A DNA stretch of 46,001 nt, from assembly GCF_002116635.1 (NCBI RefSeq), contig NZ_LQPW01000131.1:1-46001 (forward strand). Reading direction: 5' to 3'. This DNA is from Mycobacterium szulgai. Its GTDB lineage: Bacteria; Actinomycetota; Actinomycetes; Mycobacteriales; Mycobacteriaceae. Position 1 is the stretch's first letter. Every line of letters begins with the position of its first letter. The position numbers and the translations under genes were made by a program. Of the stretch, positions 34,551 to 44,200 are shown in pieces. A model generated the notes under the pieces. It ran no database searches. It was given only the letters and a program-made list of their open reading frames with translations, and had not been told where the DNA came from.

Positions 34551-36302
34551 ATGTCCGTGGCTGAATCCTCAATTTCTTCTGTGCTTCGCGAGCGCGCGAG
34601 CATGCAGCCGAACGACACCGCATTTACCTATATCGATTACGACCAGTCGTGGGATGGTGTCGAAGAATCGCTGACGTGGTCGCAGTTATATCGGCGCACG
34701 CTAAACCTGGCCGCACAGCTCAGGGAAAATGCTTCAGCCGGTGACCGTGCGGTAATTCTTGCGCCGCAGGGACTCGAATACATCGTCAGTTTTCTTGCTT
34801 CGCTGGAGGCCGCGACTATCGCAGTGCCGCTTTCGGTTCCGTATGGCGGTGCTGCCGACGAGCGCACCACATCCGTGCTGGCCGACACGTCGCCCGCTTT
34901 GATCCTCACCACATCCTCGGTGCGCGAATTCGTCGACCCGTATGTGGAGCCGCAGGCTGGTCAAAGGACGGCAACGGTAATCGACGTCGACCGCCTGGAC
35001 CTGGACGGACGGCCCGGCCCAGGATCCCGTGGCAGCAGCAGGGACCGGTCTGAAACGCTGTATTTGCAGTACACCTCCGGATCTACCCGCACACCGGCCG
35101 GCGTAATGGTGTCGAATAAGAATCTATTCGCCAATTTCGAGCAAATCATGTCCGCTTACTACGGGGTATACGGAAAGGTGGCCCCGCCCGGATCCACGGT
35201 CGTTTCGTGGCTGCCGTTTTATCACGACATGGGTTTCGTATTGGGGATCATTGTGCCGGTGTTGGCGGGTATGCCGGCCAAACTGACCAGCCCCGTTGGA
35301 TTCCTGCAGCGACCGGCCCGGTGGATGCAAATGTTGGCCACCAACACGCTCGCTTTCTCGGCCGCGCCGAACTTCGCATACGATTTGGCGTCGCGCAAAA
35401 CCAAAGACGAAGATATGGCCGGTTTCGACCTGAGCGGTGTCCATAGCATCCTCAACGGCAGCGAACGGGTGCAGCCGGTGACCCTGAAGCGATTCATCGA
35501 CCGGTTCGCCCCGTTCGGACTCGACGCGCGGGCGATACGTCCCTCCTACGGTATGGCGGAGACCACGGTCTACGTGGCGACTCGCAAAGCCGGTGAACCA
35601 CCCAAAGTCGACAGCTTCGATCCCGAGCAGTTGCCCGAAGGCCGGGCCGAGAAGACCGAAAGTGAAAGCGCCACACAACTAGTCAGCTACGGCGTGGTGG
35701 ACACTCAGCTGGCATATATCGTCGACCCCGACACTTGCATCGAATGCCCGCAAGGGACGGTGGGCGAGATCTGGGTGCATGGGGAGCACGTCGCCGTCGG
35801 CTACTGGCAGAAGCCGGAGTTGACGGAGCGCACCTTCAACGCCAAGATCGTCAACCCATCGCCTGGCACTCCCGAGGGGCCTTGGCTCAGGACGGGGGAT
35901 TCGGGATTTCTCTCCGACGGCGAGCTTTTCATCCTGGGTCGCATCAAAGACCTGTTGATCGTGTACGGGCGCAACCACTCACCCGACGACATCGAGGCGA
36001 CCATCCAGGAGATCAATCCGGGCCGGTGTGCGGCGATCGCTGTTCCCCAGGACGGAGCCGAGAAGCTGGTCGCCATCATCGAGCTCAAGAAGAAGGACGA
36101 GTCCGACGAAGAGGCGGCCGAGCGACTCGGCTTAGTGAAACGCGAAGTGACGTCTGCGATTTCGAAGTCCCATGGCCTCAGTGTGGCGGATCTTGTGCTG
36201 GTGTCCCCGGGTTCGATTCCGATCACCACGAGCGGCAAGATCCGGCGTGCGCAGTGCGTCGAGCTGTACCGCCGCGAGGAGTTCACCCGCTTAGACGCGT
36301 AG
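34551..36302 (+). CDS. fadD25: Fatty-acyl-AMP ligase FadD25
   Basis: The 583-residue protein has the length and sequence of remembered Rv1521. YTSGSTRTPAGVMVSNKN is the adenylate P-loop, SYGMAETT the A5 motif, and LRTGDSGF / GRIKDLLIVYGRNHSPDDIEATIQ the C-terminal hinge. Insert TSPVGFLQRPARWMQML...SAAPNFAYDLASRK marks the FAAL subgroup, which passes acyl-adenylates directly to a PKS rather than to CoA. In LOS loci FadD25 is expected to activate the starter fatty acid for Pks5. ATG at 34551 has GAAGG seven bases upstream; a frame from 34440 is not conserved. Confidence 0.94.
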   Translation: MSVAESSISSVLRERASMQPNDTAFTYIDYDQSWDGVEESLTWSQLYRRTLNLAAQLRENASAGDRAVILAPQGLEYIVSFLASLEAATIAVPLSVPYGGAADERTTSVLADTSPALILTTSSVREFVDPYVEPQAGQRTATVIDVDRLDLDGRPGPGSRGSSRDRSETLYLQYTSGSTRTPAGVMVSNKNLFANFEQIMSAYYGVYGKVAPPGSTVVSWLPFYHDMGFVLGIIVPVLAGMPAKLTSPVGFLQRPARWMQMLATNTLAFSAAPNFAYDLASRKTKDEDMAGFDLSGVHSILNGSERVQPVTLKRFIDRFAPFGLDARAIRPSYGMAETTVYVATRKAGEPPKVDSFDPEQLPEGRAEKTESESATQLVSYGVVDTQLAYIVDPDTCIECPQGTVGEIWVHGEHVAVGYWQKPELTERTFNAKIVNPSPGTPEGPWLRTGDSGFLSDGELFILGRIKDLLIVYGRNHSPDDIEATIQEINPGRCAAIAVPQDGAEKLVAIIELKKKDESDEEAAERLGLVKREVTSAISKSHGLSVADLVLVSPGSIPITTSGKIRRAQCVELYRREEFTRLDA

Positions 36303-36322
36303 CCGCTCAGTCGTGTGGCTGC

Positions 36323-39300
36323 TTAGTCGTGCGCGGCGCCGTTGCCGTTCGCTTTGCCGTTCCCGTTGGTGTGGCCATTGGTGTGGCCAAAGCCGTTGGT
36401 GGGCCTTGGGTTTGGGCCGAAAAGCGGCAGCGCGTGAGTTGCCAGGTCGTCGACGGGCTCGTTGGCGTGGCCATGTCCGTTGTGTGGCCCGCCGACCAGG
36501 CTGAACAGCGGTAGTGGCTGGTCGGCCGGTTGCTCGCCGTTGCCCCCGGTGCTCTTGGCTTTCGCCGTCGCCTTCTTCGCCTTCTTGCGCATTTCTTCGC
36601 TGAGTTGCGGCAGACCCACAGGGCCGAACAGTGGCAAGGCGTGGCCACCGAGGTCATAGAGCGGGGTCTTGCCGTTGTCCTTGAACAGGATTGGGAAATC
36701 CAGCTTGGTCATCGGCAGGCCCTTGACAACCACCGGGACACCCCCGGACGGTCTTGCCGCCGGTGCTATCCGCTTCGCCGGCGGCAACGGTGCGGGAGTC
36801 CTTAGGGCCAGGCCGGGAATGTGCTTGACCCATGGCAGCCGGCGGTTGAGCTTGCGCACCCAGGGGGGCTGGGGCTTGTACCGACGGTTGTTGTTTGCTC
36901 CCAGTTTCGAAGGCCACCAGTTGGCCTGGCCGATCAGCGCGGCCAGGGCCGGCACAGTGACGGTGCGCACCAGGAAGGTGTCGAGCACGATCCCGATGCC
37001 GATGGTGAAGCCGGCCTGGGCCATAGTGTTGATGCTGGCGACCAGCAGACCGAACATCGAAGCGGCGAAGATCAGCCCCGCCGACGTGATCACGCCACCG
37101 GTCGAACCCACCGTGCGGATGACGCCGACGCGCACGCCATGTGGTGACTCGTCCCGGATCCGCGAGATGAGCAGCATGTTGTAGTCGGCGCCGACCGCCA
37201 CCAACAAAATGAATGACAGCCCGGGCAGGCTCCAGTGCATTTGCTGTCCCAATATCAACTGGAACACGATGACGCCGAGGCCCAGAGCCGACATGTAGGA
37301 AACCAGCACCGAACCGATGAGATACAGCGGCGCCACGATGGCTTTCAGCAGGATCGCCAGAATCAGGAACACGATGATGATGGTCGCGATGACGATGAAC
37401 TTGATATCGCCGTTGTAATAGTCGCGGGTGTCCCGAAGACCGGTGGGAATACCCGCCACTTCGATCGTGGCGTCCTTCAGCTCGGTGTTCGGTTTCGTCG
37501 AGTTTGCTTCAGCGACAATCTTATTGATCTGATCCATCGCTTCGGTGGTGAACGGGTTGAGCGCGCTCTGGACCAGATACCGCGCTGCGTGCCCGTCGGC
37601 CGACAGGAAGATCGCCGCGCCTTTTTTGAATTCGTCGCGGGTCATAATCTGCGGCGGAATGTTGAAGCCCGCCATCGACGGCTTGCTCGCGTCGTGCTTC
37701 ATGCCGAGCAGGAATGCGGAGGCCTCGTTCAGGCCGGAGCCCATCTTCTTGGTCTGGTCGACCAATTGCTGCACGCCTTCGGCCAGCGCGGCGCTGCCTT
37801 CGGCAAGGGCATTCGCGCCGGCCTGCATTTGGGCCAGCTTCGCGGGCAGGCCGTTGACGTCTTTGAGGAGTTGGACGACTTGCCTGAGCTGGTCGTCCAG
37901 TTTGCCCACGGTCTGAGCGAGGGTCTGATATTCCTTCGTCTGCTGCAGGGTGACGGCCAGCGCCGCGATCGACTTGAGCAGTCCGTTGTTGTTGGCTTCG
38001 ACAATCGCTGAGAGCTGAGCGCGCGAGCGCACGCACGCGGGGTCCTTATTGCAGGTGGGGCTGGAATTGAGGGCAGTCACCATTGGATTCGCCCAGACCG
38101 CGGTCTGTTCGGCATCCGCGATGGTCCCGCTCAAGTTGGTGCCGAGCGCGCGCATTCGGCCGACGAAATTGGACGCCTTGTCGAGTTGCTGGATCGTCTT
38201 GTCGCCACCGATCAGGACCACCATCGCCTGCAGCGTGCCGACCAGTCCGCTGGCGCTCGCCACGGCCCCGTTGACTTGATCGCGTACCTGGGCCAGGGCA
38301 TTCGCCAATTGGTGGGCACCGCCGGCCAACGTATCCAGGTCGCCCCCGTGGGTGGCGATCGCGTCGGAGGCCTCGTTGAGTTTGCCGCCGACTTCACCCG
38401 CCTGGAAGGACACCTTGGTCTGCTCCAGCGGTTCTCCGTTGGGCCGGGTCAGACCCCGCACCATGACGATGTCGGGCAGTTGGCTGACCCGGTGGGCCAT
38501 CATCTCGAGGTCGGCAAGAGCGGCCGGCGTTCGCAGGTCGACGGGTGCCTGGACGAACAGCATCATTGGCGTCATCGAATTCTGCGGGAAGTGGCGATCC
38601 ATCGCCTTGTACCCGAGAACGCTTGGAGTGTCCTGCGGCACGGTCTTGAGATCGTCGTAGTTGAACTGAATCAGCCCCGCGCTGCTCGCCAGGATCGCGA
38701 GCACGATCAGGCTCGCCACCAGGTGGCTCTTGGGCCGGCGCACAATGCGCGTTCCCGAAATACGCCAGAACCGAGACGTCAGGTCCTTTCGCGGCTTGAT
38801 CCAGCCGCGTCGTCCGATCAGTACAAGAATCGCGGGCAGCAGGGTGACCGCGGCGACCAACGACACCACGATCGAGACCGAAATCGCCGGCCCGACGGCC
38901 GAAAACACCTCCAGCTTGGTGAACACCATCGCCATGAAGGTGACTGCCACGGTTGCCGCTGAAGCGGCGATCACCTTGCCGATCGACATCAATGCCTTCT
39001 TGACGGCCACATCGGAAGTCTCACCGTGACGCACATAGTCGTGGTAGCGGCTGATCAAGAAGACGGCGTAGTCGGTTCCGGCCCCAATCATCACCGCGCT
39101 CATGAAGATGAGGGCCTGCAAGTTCACCGGCATCCCGACTTCGGCCAGACCGGACAGGACGCCCTGGGCGCCGGCCACCGACAAACCGATGGTGGCCAGT
39201 GGCACCAGCATCGTGACGATATTTCGGTAAACGATCATCAGAATGACCAGCACGCTGACGACGGTGCCGATCTCGATGAGCTTGACGTCTTCTTCGCTGT

Positions 39301-39883
39301 GGACTTTCAGGTCGTAGATGGTGGCAACCGGCCCACTCAGATAGGACGTCAGGGTGGTTCCGGCGACGGTTTTCTTGGCGATGTCAGCGACGTGGAGCAG
39401 TGCCGTCTGAGTTTCCGGGGCGGCCCCGTCGCCAGGGAAATTGACCGGGAGAATCCAGGCCTTCTTGTCCTTGCTCTCCATGACTTCGCGAACAGCCGGT
39501 TGGCTGAGGAAGTCCTGTACCGACATCTTGTCCTGCGTGTCCTGGTGCAGGTTGTCGACCAGTTTGCGGTAGGTCTCCTCGTCCTCGGGGGTGAGCCCCT
39601 TCTCGTTGGTCAAGACGATCATCAGGAGGGAACCCCCACCTGTTTCCTTGAACGCCTTGCCCATTTCCCGGGTAACTTTCATCACCGGCGCGTCGGCCGG
39701 CAACGGGGCCTGTTCGCGTTTCGCGGCCTGCACCGCCAGCGGCGGAAGTGTCAGCGCCATCGCGGCGACCACAGCGATCCAGGCACCGATGACCAACAGC
39801 GGCCACCGGACGACCAGTTGCCCCAGCCGGTCGAAGATTCCCCCCGGCTTGGCCTCGTCGTGCGAACGCTGATGATCCGGCAC
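36323..39883 (-). CDS. mmpL12: RND-family lipid transporter MmpL12
   Basis: A 1186-residue MmpL, like Rv1522c. It has the N-terminal helix (VRWPLLVIGAWIAVVAAMAL), two periplasmic loops and twelve helices; MIGAGTDYAVFLISRYHDY and LLVAVGADYNMLLISRIRDES hold the Asp-Tyr pairs of the proton relay. The cytosolic tail of about 170 residues carries three LPLF motifs (HALPLFG, QPLPLFS, HALPLFG) and ends in Asn-Gly repeats (GHTNGHTNGNGKANGNG). MmpL12 is thought to export LOS. GTG at 39883 has AGGG seven bases upstream. Convergent with fadD25 (20-base gap); downstream of the GT28-type gene by 9 bases. Confidence 0.94.
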   Translation of the reverse strand: MPDHQRSHDEAKPGGIFDRLGQLVVRWPLLVIGAWIAVVAAMALTLPPLAVQAAKREQAPLPADAPVMKVTREMGKAFKETGGGSLLMIVLTNEKGLTPEDEETYRKLVDNLHQDTQDKMSVQDFLSQPAVREVMESKDKKAWILPVNFPGDGAAPETQTALLHVADIAKKTVAGTTLTSYLSGPVATIYDLKVHSEEDVKLIEIGTVVSVLVILMIVYRNIVTMLVPLATIGLSVAGAQGVLSGLAEVGMPVNLQALIFMSAVMIGAGTDYAVFLISRYHDYVRHGETSDVAVKKALMSIGKVIAASAATVAVTFMAMVFTKLEVFSAVGPAISVSIVVSLVAAVTLLPAILVLIGRRGWIKPRKDLTSRFWRISGTRIVRRPKSHLVASLIVLAILASSAGLIQFNYDDLKTVPQDTPSVLGYKAMDRHFPQNSMTPMMLFVQAPVDLRTPAALADLEMMAHRVSQLPDIVMVRGLTRPNGEPLEQTKVSFQAGEVGGKLNEASDAIATHGGDLDTLAGGAHQLANALAQVRDQVNGAVASASGLVGTLQAMVVLIGGDKTIQQLDKASNFVGRMRALGTNLSGTIADAEQTAVWANPMVTALNSSPTCNKDPACVRSRAQLSAIVEANNNGLLKSIAALAVTLQQTKEYQTLAQTVGKLDDQLRQVVQLLKDVNGLPAKLAQMQAGANALAEGSAALAEGVQQLVDQTKKMGSGLNEASAFLLGMKHDASKPSMAGFNIPPQIMTRDEFKKGAAIFLSADGHAARYLVQSALNPFTTEAMDQINKIVAEANSTKPNTELKDATIEVAGIPTGLRDTRDYYNGDIKFIVIATIIIVFLILAILLKAIVAPLYLIGSVLVSYMSALGLGVIVFQLILGQQMHWSLPGLSFILLVAVGADYNMLLISRIRDESPHGVRVGVIRTVGSTGGVITSAGLIFAASMFGLLVASINTMAQAGFTIGIGIVLDTFLVRTVTVPALAALIGQANWWPSKLGANNNRRYKPQPPWVRKLNRRLPWVKHIPGLALRTPAPLPPAKRIAPAARPSGGVPVVVKGLPMTKLDFPILFKDNGKTPLYDLGGHALPLFGPVGLPQLSEEMRKKAKKATAKAKSTGGNGEQPADQPLPLFSLVGGPHNGHGHANEPVDDLATHALPLFGPNPRPTNGFGHTNGHTNGNGKANGNGAAHD

Positions 39884-39892
39884 TTGTCAACC

Positions 39893-41209
39893 CTATATTT
39901 CGTGCCTGATTCGGGTGGGCGAATCAGAGTCCGCGCCAGTTACTGTGATCTTTGCGTGACCTTGCGTTTCCGGATCCGCTCCGGCGCGGGCGGTTTCTTC
40001 CAGCAGATCGGCAGTGGTGGTGATGCTGTCGGCCGCTTTGGTCATCTGAGCGGCCACCTGGCGTGCCCGGATGCGATATTCGGGCGCGAGCACGGTACGC
40101 AGATTCTTGGCCAGCGATTTGCGCGTGGCGGCCGGGAAACGCCGCGCCAAGCCCACCTTGAGTCGTTGCACTTGGGCCGCCCAGAGCGGTTGTTCAGCCG
40201 CAATCCAGAGCACCAGCGTCGGAACTCCGGCTCGCATGCCGGCAGCCGTGGTCCCCGCACCGCCGTGATGGACCACCGCGCGGCAAAGGGGAAACACGGC
40301 CGAGTGGTTCACGGCGGAGACAACCTTGACGTTGTCATGCTTGGTCACGACGTCGAAGTCGCTTACCCCGGAGCAGATCAACGCTCGCTCGCCCAGCTCG
40401 GCGCAGACATCGCTGATCATGGCGACCGCGTCGGCGGGGGAGTCGACCCGCATGCTGCCCCAGCCGAAGTAGATCGGCGGCGTTCCCGCGGCTATCCACT
40501 CGGCGACCTCGTCGTCGGTTTCGGTAGGCAGCCCCAACGTGAGCACTCCGACGAACGGCCGCCGCCGGTCGCCCCACTCGGCGGCCAGCCCGGGAAAGTA
40601 GATCTCGTCGTAAGCCTGGATCTCCAAGGACTGCTCGGCGATCCGATTCGCCGACGAGACTGCCGTCGGCGCCAGACCCAAGCGGCGGCGCTGGGTGTTT
40701 TCGGTGCCCTTGCACATCCGCCAATAGAGCCAGTCGAGCAACTTCATCGTGGAGCGCATCAGGGGAGCGGGCACGTGGGGGATGAGGTGCCCATTGGGCC
40801 GGTGCGGGAAGTGGTGCAGCGCGGCCATCGGAATGCCGTAATGCTCAGCGACATTGGCGACGACGCCCTGGTAGGTCTGGCCGGACACGAGCAGGTCCGC
40901 CCCGTCTGCCAGGGACACCAGGGTGGAGCTCATCTCCTCCCAGCCCCAGGTGAGGTATTCGGCGCCCTGACGCCAGATGGTGACCGGGCTGCGAACCTTC
41001 CACGGGTTGCGGAAGATGTCCTCGTCCAGCTGCGCCACCGAGTCAGGGCCGTACGGCACGCCGGTAAGCCCGACCGATTCGATGAATCCAAGTAAGTTCG
41101 GCGGCACCGCCATGGCCACCTCGTGCCCTCGTCGGCGCAGCTCCAAACCGATTGCGGCGCAAGGCTCGACATCGCCACGGGTGCCGTGGACCGCCAGCAC
41201 GAACTTCAT
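39893..41209 (-). CDS. GT28/GT1 (MurG/UGT-like) glycosyltransferase, Rv1526c-like
   Basis: A 438-residue GT-B enzyme close to remembered Rv1526c. MKFVLAVHGTRGDVEPCAAIGLELRRRGHEV is the N-terminal family signature (written here as its start, MKFVLAVHGTRGDVEP), and AVVHHGGAGTTAAGMRAGVPTLVL its C-terminal donor-binding signature. Related enzymes in glycopeptidolipid and LOS clusters attach sugars to lipid or early glycan acceptors. ATG at 41209 matches the family start; the frame reaching 41266 overlaps pks5 and is not needed. It lies 37 bases after pks5 and 9 before mmpL12 in one operon. Confidence 0.92.
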   Translation of the reverse strand: MKFVLAVHGTRGDVEPCAAIGLELRRRGHEVAMAVPPNLLGFIESVGLTGVPYGPDSVAQLDEDIFRNPWKVRSPVTIWRQGAEYLTWGWEEMSSTLVSLADGADLLVSGQTYQGVVANVAEHYGIPMAALHHFPHRPNGHLIPHVPAPLMRSTMKLLDWLYWRMCKGTENTQRRRLGLAPTAVSSANRIAEQSLEIQAYDEIYFPGLAAEWGDRRRPFVGVLTLGLPTETDDEVAEWIAAGTPPIYFGWGSMRVDSPADAVAMISDVCAELGERALICSGVSDFDVVTKHDNVKVVSAVNHSAVFPLCRAVVHHGGAGTTAAGMRAGVPTLVLWIAAEQPLWAAQVQRLKVGLARRFPAATRKSLAKNLRTVLAPEYRIRARQVAAQMTKAADSITTTADLLEETARAGADPETQGHAKITVTGADSDSPTRIRHEI

Positions 41210-41246
41210 CGGCCAAACCAGGCTGTCGGGGCTTGATTGGCCACCG

Positions 41247-44200
41247 TCATGTCGCCGCGGGCTCACGCTCGGCGGTCAATTTCTCGCACACCAGATCCGC
41301 CAGGCCCCGCACCGTAGTGTTGATATCGGTTGCGGTAACCCGTATCCCGGTCTCGGCCTCGATGTGGGCGCGCAGCTCCTGGCTGCTCAGCGAGTCCAGG
41401 CCGTATTCGGTGAGCAGCCGGTCGGCGTCGATGGTGCGACGCAGCGTCAGGCCGATTTGCTCGGAGAGCATGCGCCGCAGACGGGCGGGCCATTCCTCGG
41501 GCGGCAGCTCGTTCAGCTCCATGAGGAATTTGCTTGTGCTGGAACGGCTTTGCCCGGCGGACTGGAACATTTCAGCGAACGGACTGCGGTGCGCGAAGGC
41601 CGTCAGCCACGGCGACGGGATGACCGGTGCATATCCCGTGTAGGCGCGGTCGTGGCGCAGCAGCGTCTGGAACGCGTAGTCGCCCTCCTCGGCACTGATC
41701 GCGGTGTCGCGCCAGTAAGCGAAAGCGGTGCCCTCGCCGCCCACGTCCAGAGCGGCGTCGTCGCCGGCCTCGGCCCGGATTGCCGCTGCTCGACCGACGT
41801 CGGACCACAGCGCCCACCCGATCGAGGTGGCCGGAAGACCCTGGGCCCGCCGCCAGTAGGTGAATGCGTCCAGCCAGCTGTTGGCCGCGGCGTAGGCACC
41901 CTGCCCGGGCGAGCCCAGCAGGGCAACCGCCGAGGAGAACAAGCAGAACCAGTCCAGGGGCTGCTCGAGCGTGGCCTGGTGTAAATTCCACGCGCCGTTG
42001 ACCTTTGGCACCCAGTTGCGGTCGAGCAGCTCGTCGGACATGTTCTCCACCATGGCGTTGTCGAACACCGCCGCGGCGTGCAAAACACCGCGCACCGGAA
42101 GTCCGGTCGCGGTCGCCACCGCCACCAGGCGCTGCGCGGTGGCGATGTCGGCGATGTCGCCGCACTCCACCGCGATATCGGCGCCCATCGCGCGGATGAG
42201 CTCAATGGTCTCCTGCGCCTTCGCATTCGGCTGGGAGCGGGAGGTAAGCACGATGCGGCCACAGCCGGCGGCGGCCATCTTCTCGGCGAAGTAGAGGCCT
42301 AGGCCACCCAGTCCGCCGGTGATGATGTAGGAGCCATCGCCGCGGAATACCTGTGCCTGCTCCGGTGGCAGCACCACGCTGCTCTCCCCGTCGTGTGGCA
42401 CGTCGAGTACGAGCTTGCCCGTGTGCTCTGCCGCGCTCATCAGCCGCACAGCCGTGGCCGCGTCGGCAAGCGGGTAGTGCGTGGTCTCCGGGAGCGGCAA
42501 TTCACCGGTTGCGACGAGCCGGTACACCGTCCCCAGCAGGTTGGCGACCCGCTGTGGGTGGCTCTGCGCCATCAGCGCTAGGTCGACGTAGTGGAACGTG
42601 AGGTTGCGCCGGAACGGAAGCAGACCCAACCGGGTGTTGCCGTACACGTCCTGCTTGCCGATCTCCACAAAACGGCCGCCGATGGACAGCAGCTCCAGAC
42701 CCGCGCGCTGGGCCGGACCGGTCAGCGAATTCAGCACGATGTCGACGCCGTAGCCGTCGGTGTCGCGGCGAATCTGTTCGGCGAACTCCAGGGTGCGCGA
42801 GTCGTAGACATGCTTAATTCCCATGTCGCGCAACATCGCTCGCCGCTGTTCACTGCCCGCGGTGGCGTAGATCTCGGCGCCGGCCGCCCGCGCGATCGCA
42901 ATCGCCGCCTGCCCTACGCCGCCGGTGGCGGAGTGAATCAGCACCCGGTCGCCGGCAGTGATCCTGGCCTGGTCATGCAGGCCGTACCAGGCGGCGGCAT
43001 GTGCGGTCGTTACCGCGGCCGCCTGGGCGTCGGTCAAGCCCGCTGGCAGCGGTGCCGCCAGCCGCGCGTCGCAGGTGACGAACGTCGCCCAGCAGCCAGC
43101 GCTGGAGAAGCCGCCCACATGGTCACCGACCCGGTGACCGGTGACGTCAGGTCCGACCGCCGTCACCACCCCGGCGAAGTCCATGCCGAGCTCGGGCGCC
43201 TCGCCTTCGAAGCTGGGGTACCGGCCGAAGGCGACCAGGACGTCGGCGAAGTTGATGCTCGACGCGCTCACCGCGACCTCGATCTGGCCGGGTCCCGGGG
43301 GCACCCGGTCGAAGGCCGCCAGCTCCAGCGTTTGCAGGTCGCCGGGGGTCCGGATACGCAGGCGCATACCGGCTTCCGCATGGTCGACGACGATGCTCTG
43401 GCGCTCCTCGGGACGCAGCGGGGCGATGCTCAGCCGCGCCGTGTACCACTCGTCGTTGCGCCAGGCCGTCTCGTCTTCGTGCAACTCGGCCAGCAGCAGC
43501 TGGCGCCCAACCTGCTCGGCACCGGTCTGGTCATCGACATCGATGTGGGTGACCTTCATGTGCGGGTGCTCGGCACTGATCACCCGCAGCAGCCCCCGCA
43601 AACCGCCCTGCTCCAGATTTGGACGATCGCCCTCCAGCACCGCCTGGGCGTTTCTGGTCACGACATAGAACCGGGGCGATTGACCCAGGGTTTCCAGGAG
43701 TTCGCGGGCGATGCGCACGACATGCTTGACGTACTCGCCGCCGCGGCTGGGCGACTCCGAGTCCGGGTTGCCGTTCTGCGGCGCCGTGAGCACCACGACG
43801 CCGGTGAATCTCCCCGCATCCAGCTGGTCGCGCAACTGCCCGGCCCTGGCCAGATGGTCGGACTGCTGCGGCCAGGACGTGGTCGTGCACTGCGCGTCGT
43901 GCAACTTAAGCGCGTCGGTCAACTCGGTTGCCACCAGCTCGGTTGCGTCCGAAGTGCTGATCAGCAGCCAGGTTCCGCCGTCTTCCTGGTTCATTTCGGG
44001 CAGCTCGCGCTGATGCCACTCCACCGTCAGCAACCGCTCGTTCAGCAGCCGGTTGCGCTCACTGCTTTCCGAGGCGCCGGTGCCGATCTCGAGTCCGCGG
44101 ATGGCCAGCAAGACCGTTCCGTGCTCGTCCAGCACGTCGAGGTCGGCTTCGATGTTCGCGCCGCAGGCGGTCACCGTAGCGTGGCAGTACCGAGCGGTGC

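Noticed and set aside
39026..41095. 689-codon open frame on the plus strand
   Set aside because: Antisense to mmpL12 and the glycosyltransferase; no recognisable motifs and it bridges two genes.
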